64,000 nucleotides of DNA, taken from positions 1,798,001 through 1,862,000 of the forward strand of contig NZ_FMHY01000002.1 of NCBI RefSeq assembly GCF_900090225.1, given 5' to 3'. The number at the start of each line of letters is the position of its first letter. Position 1 is the stretch's first letter. A program made the translations under genes and the position numbers. The stretch is from Micromonospora eburnea. GTDB taxonomy: Bacteria > Actinomycetota > Actinomycetes > Mycobacteriales > Micromonosporaceae. A model generated the notes under the pieces. It had not been told where the DNA came from and ran no database searches. It saw only the letters and a program-made list of their open reading frames with translations. Positions 34,803 through 43,973 of this stretch are shown here, piece by piece.

Positions 34803-35891
34803 CTACCCGAGGCGCTGGGCGAGGATCTCCACCACCCGCTCGGCCGCGTGGCCGTCGCCGTAGGGGAGCCCCTGCTCAGCGCTGGGCGTCGGGCGGGTGG
34901 CCGCCTCGATCCAGGCGGGCCGGCCGAGCGCGTCCGGGTCCGGGATCAGGCGGTTCCAGTCGCCCTCCAGGGTCTCCACCCACTCGGTCTCGGGGCGGAG
35001 GGTGGTGCAGGCCCGGCCGAGCAGGTACGCCTCCTTCTGCAGGCCGCCGGAGTCGGTCACCACACCCACGGAGCCGAGGACGGCGGCGACCAGGCCGGCG
35101 TAGCCGAGCGGGCGGCCGGCGTGCACCGCGCCCTGGTTGAGCTTGAGGCCCTGCTCGGTGGCGCGGGCCACCAGCCGCGGGTGGGCGAGCAGCGCCACCG
35201 GGACCGGGAGGTCGGCCAGCGCGGCGACGAGCGCGGCCAGGCGGGCCGGATCGTCGGTGTTGTCCGGCCGGTGCAGCGTCGCCACCAGGTACGGCTGGTC
35301 GGGGTCGATGCCGTCCGGCAGCGTCGGGCGGGCGTGCTCGCCGGCGAGCACGGCGTCGCGGACCCGCAGGCAGACGTCCACCATCACGTCGCCGCTGAGC
35401 ACCGCGCGCTCGGCGAGCCCTTCGTTGGCGAGGTGCCGCAGCGCCTCCTCGGTCGGGGCGAGCAGCAGGTCGGCGGCGTGGTCGGTCAGGACGCGGTTGT
35501 GCTCCTCCGGCATGCGGCGGTTGAACGAGCGCAGCCCGGCCTCCAGGTGGGCGACCCGGATGTGCTGCTTCACCGCCGAGAGCGCACCGGCGAGCGTCGA
35601 GTTCGTGTCGCCGTAGACGAGGACCCAGTCCGGGCGCTGCTCGGCCAGTACCGGGTCGATGGCGGTCAGCACGCCGCCGGTCTGCGCGCCGTGGCTGCCG
35701 GAGCCGACGCCCAGGTGGACGTCCGGGTCGGGGATGCCCAGGCCGGTGAAGAACACGTCGGAGAGGTCGGCGTCGTAGTGCTGCCCGGTGTGCACGATCA
35801 CGTGCTCGTGGCCGCTGCCGGCGAAGGCGGCCGCGATCGGCGCCAACTTGACCAGCTGCGGACGGGCTCCGACTACGCTGACGACCTTCAC
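34803..35891 (-). CDS. wecB: non-hydrolysing UDP-N-acetylglucosamine 2-epimerase family (WecB/WbpI-like)
   Basis: A 362-residue epimerase. Signature features are VSVVGARPQLVKLAPI at the N-terminus, the catalytic-region VLVYGDTNSTLAGA near 91-104, HLEAGLRSFNRRMPEEHNR, and VVTDSGGLQKEAYLLG. It interconverts C2 epimers of UDP-GlcNAc-type sugars. With the four other Wbp-type enzymes in the island it could act as WbpI on UDP-GlcNAc3NAcA; acting as WecB on UDP-GlcNAc is the alternative. GTG at 35891 follows AGGAG. It is downstream of a 265-base gap with no gene and is co-directional with the GT operon. Confidence 0.9.
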   Translation of the reverse strand: MKVVSVVGARPQLVKLAPIAAAFAGSGHEHVIVHTGQHYDADLSDVFFTGLGIPDPDVHLGVGSGSHGAQTGGVLTAIDPVLAEQRPDWVLVYGDTNSTLAGALSAVKQHIRVAHLEAGLRSFNRRMPEEHNRVLTDHAADLLLAPTEEALRHLANEGLAERAVLSGDVMVDVCLRVRDAVLAGEHARPTLPDGIDPDQPYLVATLHRPDNTDDPARLAALVAALADLPVPVALLAHPRLVARATEQGLKLNQGAVHAGRPLGYAGLVAAVLGSVGVVTDSGGLQKEAYLLGRACTTLRPETEWVETLEGDWNRLIPDPDALGRPAWIEAATRPTPSAEQGLPYGDGHAAERVVEILAQRLG

Positions 35892-36156
35892 TGAACATCT
35901 CCTGCACGTCGAGTACCGGTAGGGGGTGTGCGGTGGCGGGTCCAGCCGCCGGGGGAAGCAGCGGTCCCGGCGTAGGACCATACGTCACGGGCCGCGCCGA
36001 CACCCGGCAGCCCTGGGGGTTTCCGACCAGGTTTCGCCGAATCGTCGCCGTCCATTCCTACACCGGGTGACCGGGGTTCGGCCACCCGTGAGCCGGTCAG
36101 GCCGCGCCTCGGCGCGGCCGCGGAACCGTGTCGAGCCCCTGGACGTGGGCGCGCGC

Positions 36157-37281
36157 TCAGAAGATCGCCCTCAGGTACGGCACCCGGGCCGCGCCCAGCG
36201 ACACCGCGAAGGACCCGACGATGACCCCCACACAGGTGAGCAGCGTGGCGGTGAGCGACTTGCCGAGCGGCCACTCCGGGAACGCCCACTGGATCAGCGC
36301 CAACAGCAGCAGGTGCACCAGGAAGACTCCGAAGGAGGCGTCGGAGAGCCGGACGATGAGCCGGCCGATCCGCTCGGACGGGCGGAGCCGGGCGCCGAGG
36401 CTGATCCCGACCAGGAAGACGCCGATCGCCGCGAGCGCCACGGTGGTGCCCACGTAGCTGACCGGGAAGAGCGCCTGCACCACGGGCAGGTCCGGCTTGC
36501 TGCCCCACCGCCACACCCCCTCGGCGAGCAGGACCGCGGTGCCCAGCAGCACCGCCACGAGCCGCCAGCCGCGCAGCCGTACGTGGTGCAGGGCCCAGCC
36601 GGCGAGGAAGTAGCCGACGTACGGCCACCACATGGTCCAGGCGCCGAGGCTGATCGGGCGGGGCGCGTGGAGCAGGCTCGCCGCGCCGCTGATCATGAAC
36701 GCGCCCATCGTCCAGCCGAGCGCCACCGCCGCGGTGACGTACGCCCGGCGCCGGCCCCCGTCCGCGAGGAAGGTGGCCAGGACCGGAGTGATGACGTACA
36801 GCCCGGCGATCAACCACAGGAAGTACAGCGCCGTGTAGACGCGGGCGTCGATCAGCAGTGTCCCGATTTTCGTCGGGTCGAGCTCCTCGCCGCGCAGCGC
36901 CACCCGTACGACGAGCAGATAGACCAGGTGCCAGACCACCAGCGCGGGGAGGATCCGGACGAACCGCTTCCGATAGAACACCGCGGGTCCGGCCCGGTGC
37001 GCCCGGGGGGAGAGGAGCAGCGCGCCGCTGATCATCACGAAGACGGGCACCGTCCAGATCGCGCCGATGTCGATCGCCGTGGCCAGCCACCAGCGGCCGC
37101 CGCTCCGGTGATCGGCCTTGACGACGTAGAGCCCGACCACGTGGATCGCCACCACCCCGCAGATGGCGAGGATGCGTAGTCCGTCGAGACCGTACTGGCG
37201 GGCGGGCGGTGCGGCCGGGGACGCCGGCAGGGTTGGCTCGGCCGCGGCCGGGTGCAGGACGGCGGGGCTGGGAGTGTTCAC
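36157..37281 (-). CDS. membrane-bound acyltransferase, AT3/OafA family
   Basis: A 374-residue protein with about ten hydrophobic segments. RQYGLDGLRILAICGVVAIHVVG at 28-50 contains the catalytic His of the AT3 family (in IHVVG); FYRKRFVRILPALVVW near 102-117 is the conserved RxxR region. Such proteins O-acetylate cell-surface sugars, taking acetyl groups across the membrane. Its location between the epimerase and a GT39-like protein suggests decoration of the island's polymer. The GTG start has a weak ribosome site. It is divergent from 37448. Confidence 0.85.
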   Translation of the reverse strand: MNTPSPAVLHPAAAEPTLPASPAAPPARQYGLDGLRILAICGVVAIHVVGLYVVKADHRSGGRWWLATAIDIGAIWTVPVFVMISGALLLSPRAHRAGPAVFYRKRFVRILPALVVWHLVYLLVVRVALRGEELDPTKIGTLLIDARVYTALYFLWLIAGLYVITPVLATFLADGGRRRAYVTAAVALGWTMGAFMISGAASLLHAPRPISLGAWTMWWPYVGYFLAGWALHHVRLRGWRLVAVLLGTAVLLAEGVWRWGSKPDLPVVQALFPVSYVGTTVALAAIGVFLVGISLGARLRPSERIGRLIVRLSDASFGVFLVHLLLLALIQWAFPEWPLGKSLTATLLTCVGVIVGSFAVSLGAARVPYLRAIF

Positions 37282-37447
37282 CGTCGGAAGGTTAACCGGC
37301 GGGCCGATAACGGTGACCGTCGAGGTCCGACCTGGACCCCGCGTGCGGCGAGACCCGTTCGGAGATCGATTCCACTAACATGCACACGCCGCAGCGAGCT
37401 GTGGCCCGGAACGTGGCGCGCGGAGAACTCCGGGGGTGGGTCGTCGA

Positions 37448-38914
37448 GTGAGCGGCAGAGAAGCTGGCGTGCGGGATGGGCTCGACGATCCGCCGGATGG
37501 CGGTGTCGCCCCGGCCGGCGTGACCGCCGCCGGCGAGGCCCCGGCGCCCGAGGCGGGTGGCTGGCGGTGGTGGCCGTTGCTGGCCCTGGTCGGGATGGCT
37601 GCCTTCCTGGCGGCCTTCCTGTACTACGGCCGGCACCGGTCGCCGATCCGGTTCGGCGCGTTCAGCCATCCGCCGATCTACGGCGTCTGGGACCCCACCT
37701 GGGATCCGCTCACGCTGGTCGTCGTACCGGCCGCGCTGCTGCTTGCCGGGGTCGGCTGGGCGGTGACCGCCTCCCGCCGGATCCCATCGTGGGCCGTGCT
37801 GGGGTTGGTGGTCGGCGGGGGCGTGCTCGTCGCGACGGCCGTGGGGCTGGTCCGCGGGGACTGGCACGACCTCGTGCGGGGCGTGTCGACCGACGAGAAC
37901 TCGCCGTACTACACCAGCGATCTGCACTTCCTGGACGAGCTGGGGGTACGCGGCTTCGCCGAGCGGCACCCGGAGATGACCACCCAGCTGCACTCCTACA
38001 ACTCGCGTACCCACCCGCCCGGGATCCACATCTTCCTGTACGGGCTGTTCCGCCTCGTCGGCGCCGAGCACTCCCTGCGGATCGCCGTCATCATCGCCGT
38101 GCTCGCGCTCGCGGCGGCGGTGAACGCGTGGGCGATCGGCCGGCTGCTGGGCGGGGAGCGGGCCGGTCGGATCGCCGCCGTGCTGTTCGTGGCCGCGCCC
38201 GGACCGCTCCTGCTGGCCTACAGCAGCATGGACATGATCTTCGCGTTGGTGATCTCGGGCAGCGTCGCCCTGTTCGTGCTCGCCATCCACCGGCGCTCCA
38301 CGCCGGTCGCGGCAGTCGCGGGCGCTGTCCTCGGGCTCGCCACGTTGCTGACCTTCGCCACCTCGTTCATCGCGCTGGCCGCTACGGTGGCGGTGCTGGT
38401 GCAGACCCGAAGCGCGCGTGCCTCGGTCCGGCTGCTCGGCGCATCGGTGGCCGGCGGGCTGGCCGTGGTCGTCCTGGCCCGGCTGACGCTCGGGATCGAC
38501 GTGCTGGCCTCCTACCGGTCGTCCCCGGGAGCCGAACGTGCGTACGATCCGTACTGGATCGTGGCCAGCCCGTCGGCGTGGCTCATCTACGCCGGTCTGC
38601 CCCTGGCCGCGCTGGGCGTCGTCGCCCTGTTCCGCCCGCCCCTGGGCAGCCGTCGGGCTGTGCTGCCGCTGGTGCTCGTCCTGATCATGGTGGTCTGGGC
38701 ATCCCTGCCACCCGTTGTCACCAAGCTGCGTCCCGGCGAGGTCGAGCGCACCTGGGCGTTCCTCTACCCGTTGGTCGCCGCGTCGGCGGGGCTCCTGGTC
38801 GATCGGTGGAGCCGAGGTCTCGGGCGCTGGTCCGGCCCGCTGGTGGCCGGACTGGTCCTGCTCTCGGTGGGGCAGGCGGTGCTGATTTCCGGCCTCTGGG
38901 ACAACCTGAACTGA
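37448..38914 (+). CDS. integral membrane glycosyltransferase (GT39/PMT-like fold)
   Basis: A 488-residue protein with 11-13 hydrophobic segments. A first periplasmic loop of GT-C type (about 125-185) has DENSPYYTSDLHFLDELG and SRTHPPGIHIFLYGLFRLVG, with acidic and His residues as in lipid-phosphosugar dependent glycosyltransferases. GTG at 37448 is preceded by GGGGGTGGG. It presumably transfers a sugar from a polyprenyl-phosphate donor outside the membrane. Substrate unknown. Family inference comes from topology and the acidic loop. Confidence 0.75.
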   Translation: MSGREAGVRDGLDDPPDGGVAPAGVTAAGEAPAPEAGGWRWWPLLALVGMAAFLAAFLYYGRHRSPIRFGAFSHPPIYGVWDPTWDPLTLVVVPAALLLAGVGWAVTASRRIPSWAVLGLVVGGGVLVATAVGLVRGDWHDLVRGVSTDENSPYYTSDLHFLDELGVRGFAERHPEMTTQLHSYNSRTHPPGIHIFLYGLFRLVGAEHSLRIAVIIAVLALAAAVNAWAIGRLLGGERAGRIAAVLFVAAPGPLLLAYSSMDMIFALVISGSVALFVLAIHRRSTPVAAVAGAVLGLATLLTFATSFIALAATVAVLVQTRSARASVRLLGASVAGGLAVVVLARLTLGIDVLASYRSSPGAERAYDPYWIVASPSAWLIYAGLPLAALGVVALFRPPLGSRRAVLPLVLVLIMVVWASLPPVVTKLRPGEVERTWAFLYPLVAASAGLLVDRWSRGLGRWSGPLVAGLVLLSVGQAVLISGLWDNLN

Positions 38915-39073
38915 GCGCCGGGGCCGGCGTCCGCGTCCCCGTTCCCGAGGGCCACGCCGACGGCAGCGGGCCGGTGCGCTGACGTACCCTCGGCAGGGTC
39001 CTGCGCGGGCGCGGGGACAGCGGGCGTCGGCGTGAGATCGCCGGCTTCTCGGGCGAAAGGCAGAGAATTCAGC

Positions 39074-40683
39074 ATGGGGTTCGACGACGCCGCACCGGTG
39101 CGGGCCGCCCGGGGCCGGGTGGTCATGCTGGTCGACAACGGGGTCCACGGCGACTCCCGCGTGCAGAAGGCGGCCCGCTCGGCCGCCGACGCCGGCTGGG
39201 AGGTGATCCTGCTCGGCCGCGCCCCGAACGGGCAGCCGCAGACCTGGCGGCTCGGCGGGGCGGAGGTACGCCTGATCGCCGTACCGGACCCGCTGCGCCG
39301 CAAGCGGCACGAGTTCCGCCGGGTCCTCCGGCGCGGCCCGCTGGCGTACCCGCCCAACGGGGTCGCCGCGCACCGCGCCCAGGCGATGCGGGCGTGGCGC
39401 ACTGACCTGCGGTTGCGGGCGGCGGAGTTCACCCTCGCCGATCGGGCGGGCCGGCCGGTGTCCGGCTGGCGACGGCGGGCGCTGCGGGCCGAGGAGATCG
39501 CCGCCCGGGCCACGCAGAAGTGGGTCTCGTTCCGCTACTGGCAGCTCACCCGGGGGCAGCAGGCCCGGAAGAAGCTGAGCGGTCCGGTCGACAGCTTCTA
39601 CACCTGGTTCTGGGAGGCCGTCCGCGGCGACGGGGCCTGGCGCCGGCTGGAGCCGGCCCTGTGGGACTGGGAGCTCGCGTTCGGCCCGGTCGTGGACGAG
39701 CTGCGACCGGATCTCATCCACGCCAACGACTACAAGATGCTGGGCGTCGGCGCCCGGGCCGCGCTGCGCGCGCGGGCCGCGGGGCGTCCGACGAAGCTGG
39801 TCTGGGATGCCCACGAGTTCCTGCCCGGGCTCAACCCGGCGCTGAGCCGCGGGCGCTGGCTCCGGGCCCAGTGCGCCCACGAGCGGGAGTACGCCCCGGT
39901 GGCCGACGCGGTGGTGACCGTCTCCGAGGCGTTGGCCGAGCTGCTCCAGCGCGAACATCGGCTTTCCGAACGTCCCGCGGTGGTGATGAACGCGCCGAAT
40001 GTCGCCTTTGCCGGCGGTGGGTCGGCCGCTCCCGCTCCCGACCTGCGGGCGCTCTGCGGGATCGGTCCGGAGGTTCCCCTGCTCGCCTACTCCGGCGCGA
40101 TCGCCCCGGTGCGTGGTGTGGACGTGGCGGTCGCCGCGTTGCCGAAGCTGCCCGAGGTGCACCTGGCGCTGGTCTCGCTGCCCCCGGGAAGGACTCGACC
40201 CCGTCGATCGCCGCGCTCCAGGCGCGTGCCGCCGCGCTGGGGGTCGCCGATCGGGTGCACGTGCTGCCGTACGTCGCGCACCACGAGGTGGCCGCCTTCC
40301 TCTCCGCCGCCGACGCGGCGCTGAGCCCGCTGCGCCACCTGCCCAACCACGAGATCGCGCTGAGCAACAAGTTCTTCGAGTACTCGCACGCCCGGCTGCC
40401 GCTGGTGGTCAGCGACGTACGGACCATGGCCGACACGGTCCGGTCGACCGGCCAGGGTGAGGTGTTCCGGGCCGACGACGTTGACGACTTCGTTCGCGCC
40501 GTACGGGCGGTGCTGGCCGACCCGCAGCGCTACCGGGCGGCGTACGACCGTCCGGAACTGCTCGACGCCTGGACCTGGGAGCGTCAGGCGGAGGTGCTCG
40601 ACGGCGTGTACACGAGGCTGCTGGCGAAGCGGCCGGCGGGGACGAATCCGGGCGTATCGGTGAGGGCTGGCGCGGCCGGCTGA
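39074..40683 (+). pseudogene. glycosyltransferase of the tandem pair, interrupted by a one-base frameshift near 40186
   Basis: The first 370 residues (from MGFDDAAPVRAARGR) are in one frame with VMLVDNGVHGDSRVQKAARS, KWVSFRYWQLTRG, DLIHANDYK and WDAHEFLPGLNPA. From about residue 372 the true continuation (KDSTPSIAALQARAAALGV, ALSNKFFEYSHARLPLVVSD) lies in the next frame. Adding one G to the GGG run at 40186-40188 restores one continuous 537-residue protein that matches the neighbour at 40802 throughout. ATG follows AAAGGCAGAG. So this is either a sequencing error or a recent inactivation. It is the first copy of a duplicated gene. Confidence 0.8.
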
Positions 40684-40801
40684 GGTGGCGGATCCGGCTG
40701 CGCCGCACCCGCTGCCGGCCGGGACGGTGACGGTCGATGGCCCGAAGGGTGCCGTAAACTCGCCGGGTCCTCGGAACGTCCGAAAAGCGGAGAGGCGGAA
40801 G

Positions 40802-42415
40802 ATGGAGCTCGACACTGCGGTCGCGGCCTCGCGTGCCCGGGGACGGCTGGTGATGCTGGTCGACAACGGCGTCAACGGCGACTCGCGGGTGCAGAAGGCC
40901 GCCCGTTCGGCCGCGGACGCCGGGTGGGACGTCGTCCTGCTCGGCCGCTCCCCGCACGGGGCGCCGGAGACCTGGCGGCTCGGTGGGGCCGAGGTGCGGC
41001 TGCTGCCCATGCCCGATCCGCTCGCCCGCCGGCGGCACGAGTTCCGCCGCGCCTGGTTGCGGTGGCCGCTGGCGTACCCGCCGAGCGGGATCGCCCCGCA
41101 CCGGGCCCAGGCGGTCAAGGCGTGGCGAGCCGATCTGGCGGTGCGTGCCGCCCGGCTGGCCCTCGCCGACCCGGCCACGCCCCGGCTCGGCCTGCGTCGG
41201 CGGGCGCTACGGGCCGAGGAACTGGCCGCCAAGGTCACCCAGAAATGGGTTTCCTTCCGCTACTGGCAGCTGACCCGCGCCCGTACCCGCCGGAAGTTCC
41301 GCAACCCCTGGGACCGGGCGTACACCCTGTTCTGGCAGCTGGCGAAGGGGGATGGCGCCTGGCGGCGGCTGGAGCCCGGCCTGTGGGACTACGAGCTGGC
41401 CTACGGGCCGGTGGTCGACGAGCTGCGCCCGGACCTGATCCACGCCAACGACTTCCGGATGCTCGGCGTGGCTGCCCGGGCCAAGATCCGCGCCGCCGTC
41501 GAGGGTCGCGAGATCAAGGTGGTCTGGGACGCCCACGAGTTCCTGCCCGGGCTCAAGCCGTGGCGGGACAACGCCCGCTGGCTCCCCGCGCACCGGGCGC
41601 ACGAGCGGGAGTACGCCCCGTACGCCGACGCCGTGATGACCGTCTCCGGCGACCTGGCCGAGCTGCTGCGGCGGGAGCACGGGCTCGCCGAGCTGCCGGA
41701 CGTGGTGCTCAACGCGCCGGCCGCGCACCACGAGGAGCTCGTCCCGGACGCCCCCGCGCCGGACCTGCGCGCACTCTGCGGCATCGGTCCCGACGTGCCG
41801 CTGCTGGTCTACAGCGGGGCCGCCGCCCGCCAGCGCGGTCTCGACATCATGGTCGACGCGCTGCCCCAGCTGCCCGGGGTGCACGTGGCGCTGGTGGTCA
41901 ACAAGCCGACCGGCCCGTACGTCTCCGGGGTGCTGGCCCGGGCCGCGAAGCTCGGCGTCGCCGACCGGGTGCACGCGCTGCCCTACGTGGCCCACTGGCA
42001 GGTGGTGCCGTTCCTGTCCGGCGCCGACGCGGGGGTCATCCCGATCCACCACTGGCCCAACCACGAGATCGCGTTGATCACCAAGTTCTTCGAGTACTCG
42101 CACGCCCGGCTGCCGCTCGTGGTCAGCGACGTGAAGACGATGGCCGAGACCGTGCGGTCCACCGGCCAGGGCGAGGTGTTCCGCGCCGAGGACGTGGCCG
42201 ACTACGTTCGCGCGGTGCGCGTCGTCCTCGCCGACCCGGCCCGCTACCGGGCCGCCTACGACCGCCCCGGCCTGCTGGCGAACTGGACCTGGGAGGCGCA
42301 GGCCGAGGTGCTCGACGGTGTCTACTCCCGGCTGCTGCCGGACCGCCCTCGGGCCGTGGCCGGCACGCCGGCGGAGCCGGGCGCGCCGCAGCCGCCGGTG
42401 GGAGCCGCCCGGTGA
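40802..42415 (+). CDS. GT4-like glycosyltransferase (intact copy of tandem pair)
   Basis: A 537-residue protein with LVMLVDNGVNGDSRVQKAARS, HEFRRAWLRWPLAYPP, KWVSFRYWQLTRAR, DLIHANDFRMLGV, VWDAHEFLPGLK, and the donor-site loop HEIALITKFFEYSHARLPLVV, where the Glu is the nucleotide-sugar ligand. ATG at 40802 follows GAGAGGCGGAAG. It shares nearly its whole length with the gene just upstream and also with the first half of the 870-residue protein, so all three arose by duplication. Its stop overlaps the next start by four bases (GTGA). Confidence 0.87.
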   Translation: MELDTAVAASRARGRLVMLVDNGVNGDSRVQKAARSAADAGWDVVLLGRSPHGAPETWRLGGAEVRLLPMPDPLARRRHEFRRAWLRWPLAYPPSGIAPHRAQAVKAWRADLAVRAARLALADPATPRLGLRRRALRAEELAAKVTQKWVSFRYWQLTRARTRRKFRNPWDRAYTLFWQLAKGDGAWRRLEPGLWDYELAYGPVVDELRPDLIHANDFRMLGVAARAKIRAAVEGREIKVVWDAHEFLPGLKPWRDNARWLPAHRAHEREYAPYADAVMTVSGDLAELLRREHGLAELPDVVLNAPAAHHEELVPDAPAPDLRALCGIGPDVPLLVYSGAAARQRGLDIMVDALPQLPGVHVALVVNKPTGPYVSGVLARAAKLGVADRVHALPYVAHWQVVPFLSGADAGVIPIHHWPNHEIALITKFFEYSHARLPLVVSDVKTMAETVRSTGQGEVFRAEDVADYVRAVRVVLADPARYRAAYDRPGLLANWTWEAQAEVLDGVYSRLLPDRPRAVAGTPAEPGAPQPPVGAAR

Positions 42416-43971
42416 CCCCACCCGACGTGACGGTCATCACCGCCGTCTACAACACCATGCCGTATCTCACCCGCTGCCTCACCTCGCTGGTGGAGCAGAC
42501 GATCGGGCGGGACCGGCTGGAGGTCGTGGCGGTCGACGACGGTTCCACCGACGGCAGCGGCCGGGAACTGGACCGGTTCGCCCGGCTCTACCCGGGCACG
42601 GTCAAGGTGATCCACCAGCCCAACTCCGGCGGGCCCGCCGCGCCCAGCAACCGCGGCCTGGAGCACGCCACCGGCCGGTACGTCTTCTTCATCGGCTCCG
42701 ACGACTACCTCGGTCCGGAGGCGCTGGAGCGGCTCGTCACGGCGGCCGACCGGTACGACTCCGACGTCGTGCTGGGCCGGACGGTCGGGGTCAACAGCCG
42801 CTACATCCACCAGGCGGTCTTCGCCCGAACCGAGCCCGACCTGGATCTGTTCGACTCGGCGTTGCCCTGGTCCCTGTCGAACACCAAGCTGTTCCGGCGG
42901 GACCTGATCGAGCGGCACGGGTTGCGGTACCCGGAGGACATGCCGGTCGGCAGCGACCAGCCGTTCACCATCGAGGCCTGCGTACGGGCCCGCCGGGTCT
43001 CCGTGCTGGCCGACTACGACTACTACTACGCGGTGCGCCGGCTCAACGCCCGCAACATCACCTACCGCAGCCGCCATCTGGAGCGGCTGCGCTGCGCCGA
43101 GTCGCTGGTGGAGTTCGTCGCCGGCCTGGTCGAGGCGGGCAAGCACCGCGACGCGATCCTGCTGCGGCACTTCACCTGGGAAGTCGCCAAGCTGCTGGAG
43201 AACGACTTCCTAGCGGTGGAGCGGAGCGTGCAGGAGCAGGTCCAGGCCGGCGTACGCGTGCTGGTCGAGCGCTACCTGACCGACGAGGTCCGTGACCAGC
43301 TGCCGATCCAGTCGCGGGTGCGGTTGGGTGCCGCCCGGTACGGGGAGCTGGACGACCTGCTCGCCGTCATCCGGCAGGACGCCGAGGAGGGCATCCCGCC
43401 GGCCGTGGTCGACGGCGACCGCTGGTACGCCGGCTACCCGGGCTTCCGGGACCCCCGGCTCGGCATGTCGGACCGCTGGTTCGAGGTCACCGACCGGGTC
43501 GCCGACTGGATCGCCCGACTGGACACCGTCTCCGTGTCGTTCCTCGGCAACCGGACCCTGGCGGTGACGGCCCGCAGCCCGCGGGGGGACCTGCCGCGGC
43601 TGGCCGCCGCGGTTCGGCTGCGCGCCGGCGAGGCCGTCAGCGCCGACGCCACGGTCGAGGCGGACGGCACCGGTGCCCTGGTACGGGCGCACCTGCCGCT
43701 CGCCCGGCTGCTCGCCGGCGTCGCCCCGGGCGGCGAGCGGCAGGTGGTCCGGGCGGAGGTCGAGGCGTTCGGTACGGTTGGTGAGACGGCCCTGCGCGGC
43801 CCGGCGCGGCCGGTGCCGCAGCGTACGGTGCAGCGGCGGGGAGGCCACCTGCACGTCCTAACCGCCACGACGAACCACAAGGGTGAGCTCGTGATCGCCG
43901 TAGCACCTCTGACGCCGCGCCGGCTGCTGGCCCGCCTGCGGCGCAGGCTTCCACTAGGAGGAAAGAAGTAG
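42412..43971 (+). CDS. glycosyltransferase family 2 protein
   Basis: A 519-residue inverting enzyme. The GT-A domain (about 1-230) has VTVITAVYNTMPYLTRCL, the nucleotide-binding VVAVDDGSTDGS at about 40-51, SNRGLEHATGRYVFFIGSDDYLG with the DxD-like SDD, and QPFTIEACVRARRV. The C-terminal 280 residues (with VRARPVRGL-like beta-rich segments) have no family match, and a membrane helix is absent. GTG overlaps the upstream stop. It is followed two bases later by the sugar dehydrogenase, so all belong to one transcription unit. Confidence 0.88.
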   Translation: MTPPDVTVITAVYNTMPYLTRCLTSLVEQTIGRDRLEVVAVDDGSTDGSGRELDRFARLYPGTVKVIHQPNSGGPAAPSNRGLEHATGRYVFFIGSDDYLGPEALERLVTAADRYDSDVVLGRTVGVNSRYIHQAVFARTEPDLDLFDSALPWSLSNTKLFRRDLIERHGLRYPEDMPVGSDQPFTIEACVRARRVSVLADYDYYYAVRRLNARNITYRSRHLERLRCAESLVEFVAGLVEAGKHRDAILLRHFTWEVAKLLENDFLAVERSVQEQVQAGVRVLVERYLTDEVRDQLPIQSRVRLGAARYGELDDLLAVIRQDAEEGIPPAVVDGDRWYAGYPGFRDPRLGMSDRWFEVTDRVADWIARLDTVSVSFLGNRTLAVTARSPRGDLPRLAAAVRLRAGEAVSADATVEADGTGALVRAHLPLARLLAGVAPGGERQVVRAEVEAFGTVGETALRGPARPVPQRTVQRRGGHLHVLTATTNHKGELVIAVAPLTPRRLLARLRRRLPLGGKK

Positions 43972-43973
43972 CC

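Noticed and set aside
37292..40162. 956-residue minus-strand open frame
   Set aside because: It is antisense to two well-supported genes and has low-complexity composition with no motifs.
40175..40200. programmed -1 ribosomal frameshift instead of an error in the glycosyltransferase
   Set aside because: The local sequence does not form an X XXY YYZ slippery heptamer in the zero frame, the intact tandem copy needs no shift, and a second identical G deficit elsewhere points to sequence error.
40924..42411. upstream extension of the GT2 frame giving a 1015-residue protein
   Set aside because: The extension overlaps the intact glycosyltransferase at 40802-42415 in a different frame; the GT2 domain begins exactly at the GTG at 42412.
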